DNA of 64,000 nt from Pontibacillus yanchengensis (GTDB lineage: Bacteria; Bacillota; Bacilli; Bacillales; BH030062), in contig NZ_WMEU01000004.1 of NCBI RefSeq assembly GCF_009856295.1, positions 186,001 through 250,000 of the forward strand. The letters are read 5' to 3'. The translations under genes and the position numbers were made by a program. Under the pieces are notes generated by a model that saw nothing but the letters and a program-made list of their open reading frames with translations, ran no database searches and had not been told where the DNA came from. Below, one piece after another: positions 60,586 to 64,000 of this stretch; within the stretch, counting starts at the first letter, position 1, and each line of letters begins with the position of its first letter.

Positions 60586-60626
60586 GACTCAGAAGAATAA
60601 GTACATCCTAGAATAATAAAATCAAT

Positions 60627-60683
60627 AACCCCCTTAAGAAACTGTGTGCTCACTAGAGTATTGCTTTCTTAAGGGGGTTTTAA
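60627..60683 (+). terminator. Terminator with long loop
   Basis: aacccccttaagaaa / tttcttaagggggtt, 15-bp perfect stem around about 23 nt. Confidence 0.85.
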
Positions 60684-60719
60684 GTTGTTTTCTTTCCAGA
60701 TTACCAAACGGCAATCATT

Positions 60720-60881
60720 TTACTGCTTATTGGTGTGAATTTCTTTTCGAACGTTTTCCACATTCGTATTACTATATTTTTTTGTGTTGCGTCCTCCGGT
60801 TGTTTCAGCAAGGTAGCGTTTTACTTCATTGTACGTCATAGAAACATCATCTTGTTTAGCTTGAACGATATACTTTTTCAT
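60720..60881 (-). CDS. 53-residue protein, unassigned
   Basis: Reads MKKYIVQAKQDDVSMTYNEV, KRYLAETTGGRNTKKYSNTN, VENVRKEIHTNKQ. AAGAGGTGA is 5 nt before ATG. The second half with TGGRNTKKYSNTNVENVRKE is slightly like gamma-type acid-soluble spore proteins, but I would not name it so. Gene is too short for many gene finders. Confidence 0.6.
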   Translation of the reverse strand: MKKYIVQAKQDDVSMTYNEVKRYLAETTGGRNTKKYSNTNVENVRKEIHTNKQ

Positions 60882-61022
60882 ATATGTCACCTCTTATGTA
60901 TAGCGTATATCGATTTTAGATTTCTTATCCAAGGAAAAGATTGAATGTATTTTCTAGGCATATTTATGGCTAATGAACGGGTATGAAGTAAGGAGGAGAA
61001 ATGATACAAGGATGTGGTGTAG

Positions 61023-62000
61023 ATGGAAGAAACAAAAGTTACCATAATTGGTGCAGGAATTGCAGGTGTAATGGCTGCTAGGACGCTCCTTGCTAACGGC
61101 ATTAAGGATATAAAAATAGTTGATAAAAGTAAAAGTGTAGGCGGACGATTAGCAACTCGTCGTATGGAAGAAGGAAAAGCAGATCATGGAGCCCAATTCT
61201 TCACAGTACGATCAGAACAACTCGAGCAAGACGTTAAGCTTTGGTTACAGCGTGGATGGATCAAACATTGGTTTGGTGACCCTTATCCACGATATACGAG
61301 TGTGAATGGTATGAATGCTCTTGTAAAACAGCTGGCAGAAGATTTACCTGTCTCATTATATGCAAATGTCGAATCCATTGAGGAAACGACTGGTGGTTTC
61401 GAATTAAAAACAGAAGATGGGCAGTCTTGGAAAACAGGAGCAGTATTATTAACAGCTCCTGTCCCACAATCAAGAAAATTATTGTCCGGTAAAAATGTAT
61501 CGTTGCAAGAAAAGGAAGTCAGGAAACTAGATAGAATATCATATAATGCTGCAATTGTAGGGCTTTATCAATTTAATTCTCCAACCACTTTGCCATCGGA
61601 AGGAATAATAGATGCCTCTCTCCCATTGCATGTAGAAAAAATTGTAGATCATCAGAAGAAAGGGATATCACCCAACCCAACAATAAGTGTGTATATGGAG
61701 GGAGGATGGAGTAATGATTATTTTTCACATACAGATGAACATGTGATGAACAGAATGAAAGAGATTACGGAGCATCTTCTTCCTTGGGAGGATCTTACAA
61801 ACTCCCAAATAAAACGATGGCGATATGCTGAGGCTGAAAACGTTATTTATGAACCTTACCTTAATGTTCATGAAGCACTACCTCTATATGTTGCAGGAGA
61901 AGCTTTTCTTGAGAAAAACGACAAAGCAGGTCGAACACGTTTTGAAAGCGCGTACTTGTCTGGAATTGCAGCAGGAAATAAAATTGCTTCTTTTTTCTAG
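61023..62000 (+). CDS. FAD-dependent amine-oxidase/renalase-like protein
   Basis: 325 residues. VTIIGAGIAGVMAARTLLAN and DKSKSVGGRLATRR bind FAD; DHGAQFFTVRSEQ and a C-terminal LYVAGEAF...GRTRFESAYLSGIAAG complete the amine-oxidase-like fold, in the short form related to renalase. May oxidise misformed dihydronicotinamides or an amine (inference). AAGGATGTGG before ATG. Confidence 0.85.
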   Translation: MEETKVTIIGAGIAGVMAARTLLANGIKDIKIVDKSKSVGGRLATRRMEEGKADHGAQFFTVRSEQLEQDVKLWLQRGWIKHWFGDPYPRYTSVNGMNALVKQLAEDLPVSLYANVESIEETTGGFELKTEDGQSWKTGAVLLTAPVPQSRKLLSGKNVSLQEKEVRKLDRISYNAAIVGLYQFNSPTTLPSEGIIDASLPLHVEKIVDHQKKGISPNPTISVYMEGGWSNDYFSHTDEHVMNRMKEITEHLLPWEDLTNSQIKRWRYAEAENVIYEPYLNVHEALPLYVAGEAFLEKNDKAGRTRFESAYLSGIAAGNKIASFF

Positions 62001-62011
62001 ACGATATGTAG

Positions 62012-62053
62012 AGAAATCCTGCCCATTATAAGCGGCAGAATTTCTTTATTTTG
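62012..62053 (+). terminator. Terminator after the FAD oxidoreductase gene
   Basis: agaaatcctgcc / ggcagaatttct with a T-rich tail; also T-poor leftward. Confidence 0.75.
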
Positions 62054-62063
62054 TTCCAAAGCA

Positions 62064-62378
62064 TTACTTGTTGTCGTTGTAATCTGGGATGAATTCTTCA
62101 GAGAACGCAACTTTTGCATCCTCCATTGAAAAATCATCTGCCCCTCGATTTGGGTCTTGCTCTTGATTGTTGATCATATCCTTCATCCCTTGAAGCATAC
62201 CTCGGTTGTCACGGGTCATTCCATAAATGAAACCACCTAGACCGAGAAGGGTAAGAAGAATTCCTCCACCTCTACTATTTCTACGCCCAGTCAAAAATGC
62301 TAAACGACTGCGTCTTCCAAATAATGATGTTCTACGGCCAAATTTGAAGGCTGATGTTAACCAACGTAGGTTATTCAA
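62064..62378 (-). CDS. Small basic membrane protein
   Basis: 104 residues: arginine-rich N-terminus (FKFGRRTSLFGRRSRLAF), one helix (GGGILLTLLGLGGFIYGM, about 38-55) and an acidic tail. TTG start at 62378 supported by GGGAGG 9 nt upstream; no in-frame ATG follows soon. Function unknown. Confidence 0.65.
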   Translation of the reverse strand: MNNLRWLTSAFKFGRRTSLFGRRSRLAFLTGRRNSRGGGILLTLLGLGGFIYGMTRDNRGMLQGMKDMINNQEQDPNRGADDFSMEDAKVAFSEEFIPDYNDNK

Positions 62379-62656
62379 AATGGTTTCCTCCCGAATTCGT
62401 GAGTTTGAAGATCATTGATCTCCTATATTAGTTTCTGTAAAAAAAGACCGATTATGATAGCAATCTTTACTAAATGGAAGGCAAGTGGCACAAGTTACCT
62501 TTTAGCTGAAATATAAATCAAAAGTAATGGTTTTGGTGGGTTTTTTGACGGGGAATGGAATTGAAATTCAATTATTAATTAATTATTTATTTTTATTAGA
62601 AGATAATTGTATAATTTGTTTTTGAGTTTCTTACTATAAAAAGGAGGATGGAGTAA

Positions 62657-64000
62657 GTGTTTTTAGAACTTTTAAGGCAAATTAATGACAGCATATGGAC
62701 TTATATTATTATTACGGTACTACTTGGAGTAGGACTATTCTTCACTTATAAAACCAACTTTGTTCAGTTTAGGTTGTTTAAAGAAATGTTCCGGGTTTTA
62801 TTTGAAAAAGAGTCTTTTGCAAAAAGTAAAAAAGGAACTTCCCCATTTCAAGCTTTTACGATTAGTACAGCATCACGGGTAGGAACAGGTAATCTCGGTG
62901 GTGTAGCCATTGCAATAGCAAGCGGAGGACCTGGAGCGGTATTCTGGATGTGGATTATAGCATTGGTAGGCTCTGCAACAAGTTTTGTCGAGAATACGCT
63001 GGCGCAGGTTTATAAAACAGAAGACGGGGATGGTTATCGTGGCGGCCCTGCATATTATATGCAAAAAGGGCTCAACAACCGTAAGCTAGGTATTGCCTTT
63101 GCCATTGCAATCACCTTTACGTATGGATTGGTATTTAGCTCTGTGCAATCCAATACGATTCGATTAGCCTTTGAGCAATCGTTTGATCTTTCAAAATGGA
63201 TTATGGCAGGTGTGCTTACTATTCTAACTGCTCTCGTTATTTTTGGTGGTCTGAAGCGAATAGCGAAAGTAACCCAATATGTGGTTCCGATAATGGCTAT
63301 TTTATATCTTATCCTAGCCTTTTTTATATTGATTTTTAACCTGGGAGCTATACCTGGCCTGATTTCAACGATTGTCGAAAATGCGTTAGGTATTCGTGAA
63401 ATTGCTGGGGGAGGTATTGGAGCTGCAATTATGATGGGTGTTCGACGCGGCTTATTCTCCAATGAAGCAGGCATGGGTAGTGCACCGAACGCTGCAGCAA
63501 CGGCTGAAGTCACACATCCTGCTAAACAAGGCTTAATTCAAACATTGAGCGTTTTCATTGATACCATCATTATTTGTAGTGCGACTGCCTTTATCATTAT
63601 GCTTTCAGGTGACCCTTCTCAATATATGAATCCAACGATGAAAAGCATACAACTTACCCAAAGCGCTTTTTCAGGTCACGTAGGAAACTGGGCAGGAACC
63701 TTCGTAGCCATTGCTATCTTTCTGTTTGCCTTTAGTTCAGTAATCGGAAATTATTATTACGGTGAAACGAACATTCAGTTCATAAAAGAAAAAAACTCCT
63801 ATTTAACGGTATATCGTTTAGCCGTCCTGTTCATGGTTGTTTTTGGAGCAGTAGCAAAAATGGAATTGGTTTGGGCTCTCGCAGACCTCTCTATGGCTAT
63901 TATGGCACTTATTAACCTTTATGCCATTATCCGCTTATCAGGTGTTGCTAAAGATGTCTTGCAAGACTATATGCAGAAGCGTAAACAACCACAAACTTCC
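62657..64000 (+). CDS. Sodium:alanine/glycine symporter, AGCS family (3' end outside window)
   Basis: 448 codons, open to the window edge; relatives have about 465-490. GTG start with AGGAGG 9 nt upstream. Motifs TSPFQAFTISTASRVGTGNLGGVA, split over about residues 62-85, GGPAYYMQKGL, RGLFSNEAGMGSAPNAAATAE and SVIGNYYYGETN are AGCS landmarks. Takes up alanine or glycine with sodium. Probable -10 TATAAT near 62609. Confidence 0.92.
   Translation, partial: MFLELLRQINDSIWTYIIITVLLGVGLFFTYKTNFVQFRLFKEMFRVLFEKESFAKSKKGTSPFQAFTISTASRVGTGNLGGVAIAIASGGPGAVFWMWIIALVGSATSFVENTLAQVYKTEDGDGYRGGPAYYMQKGLNNRKLGIAFAIAITFTYGLVFSSVQSNTIRLAFEQSFDLSKWIMAGVLTILTALVIFGGLKRIAKVTQYVVPIMAILYLILAFFILIFNLGAIPGLISTIVENALGIREIAGGGIGAAIMMGVRRGLFSNEAGMGSAPNAAATAEVTHPAKQGLIQTLSVFIDTIIICSATAFIIMLSGDPSQYMNPTMKSIQLTQSAFSGHVGNWAGTFVAIAIFLFAFSSVIGNYYYGETNIQFIKEKNSYLTVYRLAVLFMVVFGAVAKMELVWALADLSMAIMALINLYAIIRLSGVAKDVLQDYMQKRKQPQTS

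Noticed and set aside
60720..60881. Naming the 53-residue protein a gamma-type spore protein
   Set aside because: Only a vague similarity over about 20 residues; the duplicated FGTEFASET unit is absent.

Overview
The window reads as chromosomal DNA of a moderately halophilic, spore-forming member of the Bacillaceae, in the Halobacillus/Pontibacillus/Virgibacillus neighbourhood (inference from gene content; no rRNA is present). Pointers are a minor spore protein (SspH), the Bacillus-type regulators TnrA, TreR and NiaR, the ypmRS pair, strong AGGAGG ribosome binding sites, and osmolyte genes (glycine betaine transporter, ectoine synthase, proline synthesis). There are no rRNA or tRNA genes, no insertion sequences, no CRISPR and no prophage. 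65 protein-coding genes are called, including two cut by the window edges and one interrupted by a stop codon.

Layout. 1-9.7 kb: end of an MFS efflux gene, a channel-like membrane protein, a heterodimeric ABC exporter, sspH, the RNA-polymerase recycling helicase HelD, a CHY zinc-finger protein and an IDEAL-domain protein. 9.9-12.2 kb: a SAM-I riboswitch with terminator controls a flavin monooxygenase-like gene (in-frame TAG at codon 14) and an ATP-grasp ligase. 12.5-15.5 kb: lipase, alpha/beta hydrolase, small proteins. 15.8-18.7 kb: Fur-regulated fbpA-like gene, then the nitrogen cluster tnrA-glnK-amtB with two exact TnrA/GlnR boxes. 18.7-25.9 kb: DinB-like protein, cysK, gamma-glutamyltransferase-like gene, glycosyltransferase plus UDP-glucose dehydrogenase. 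25.9-26.7 kb: an 850-bp non-coding stretch rich in repeated words and inverted repeats. 26.7-36 kb: MFS, SDR, two small spore-type Hsp20 genes with small membrane proteins, betaine transporter with a sigma-B-type promoter, second DinB-like gene, stand-alone ectC, ypmRS. 36-46 kb: asparagine synthase, amino-acid ABC transporter, phosphotransferase, Rieske oxidoreductase, RarD. 46-50 kb: treP-treA-treR with two TreR operators. 50-53 kb: LysE exporter, methionine gamma-lyase, YdjM-like protein. 53-58.7 kb: nadBCA divergent from nifS-niaR, the classic Bacillus NAD module. 58.7-64 kb: lipoproteins, proC, FAD oxidoreductase, and the start of a sodium/alanine symporter.

The strongest structure not explained by genes is a family of about 18 copies of a roughly 220-bp intergenic element made of nested inverted repeats. 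It sits almost only between genes, most often between convergent genes, sometimes supplies the last codons of a gene, and one copy (38.4-38.6 kb) carries a clean internal inversion. The other main points are the riboswitch-controlled monooxygenase/ATP-grasp pair with its nonsense codon, the structured region at 26.0-26.6 kb, and the ectoine synthase gene that stands without ectA or ectB.
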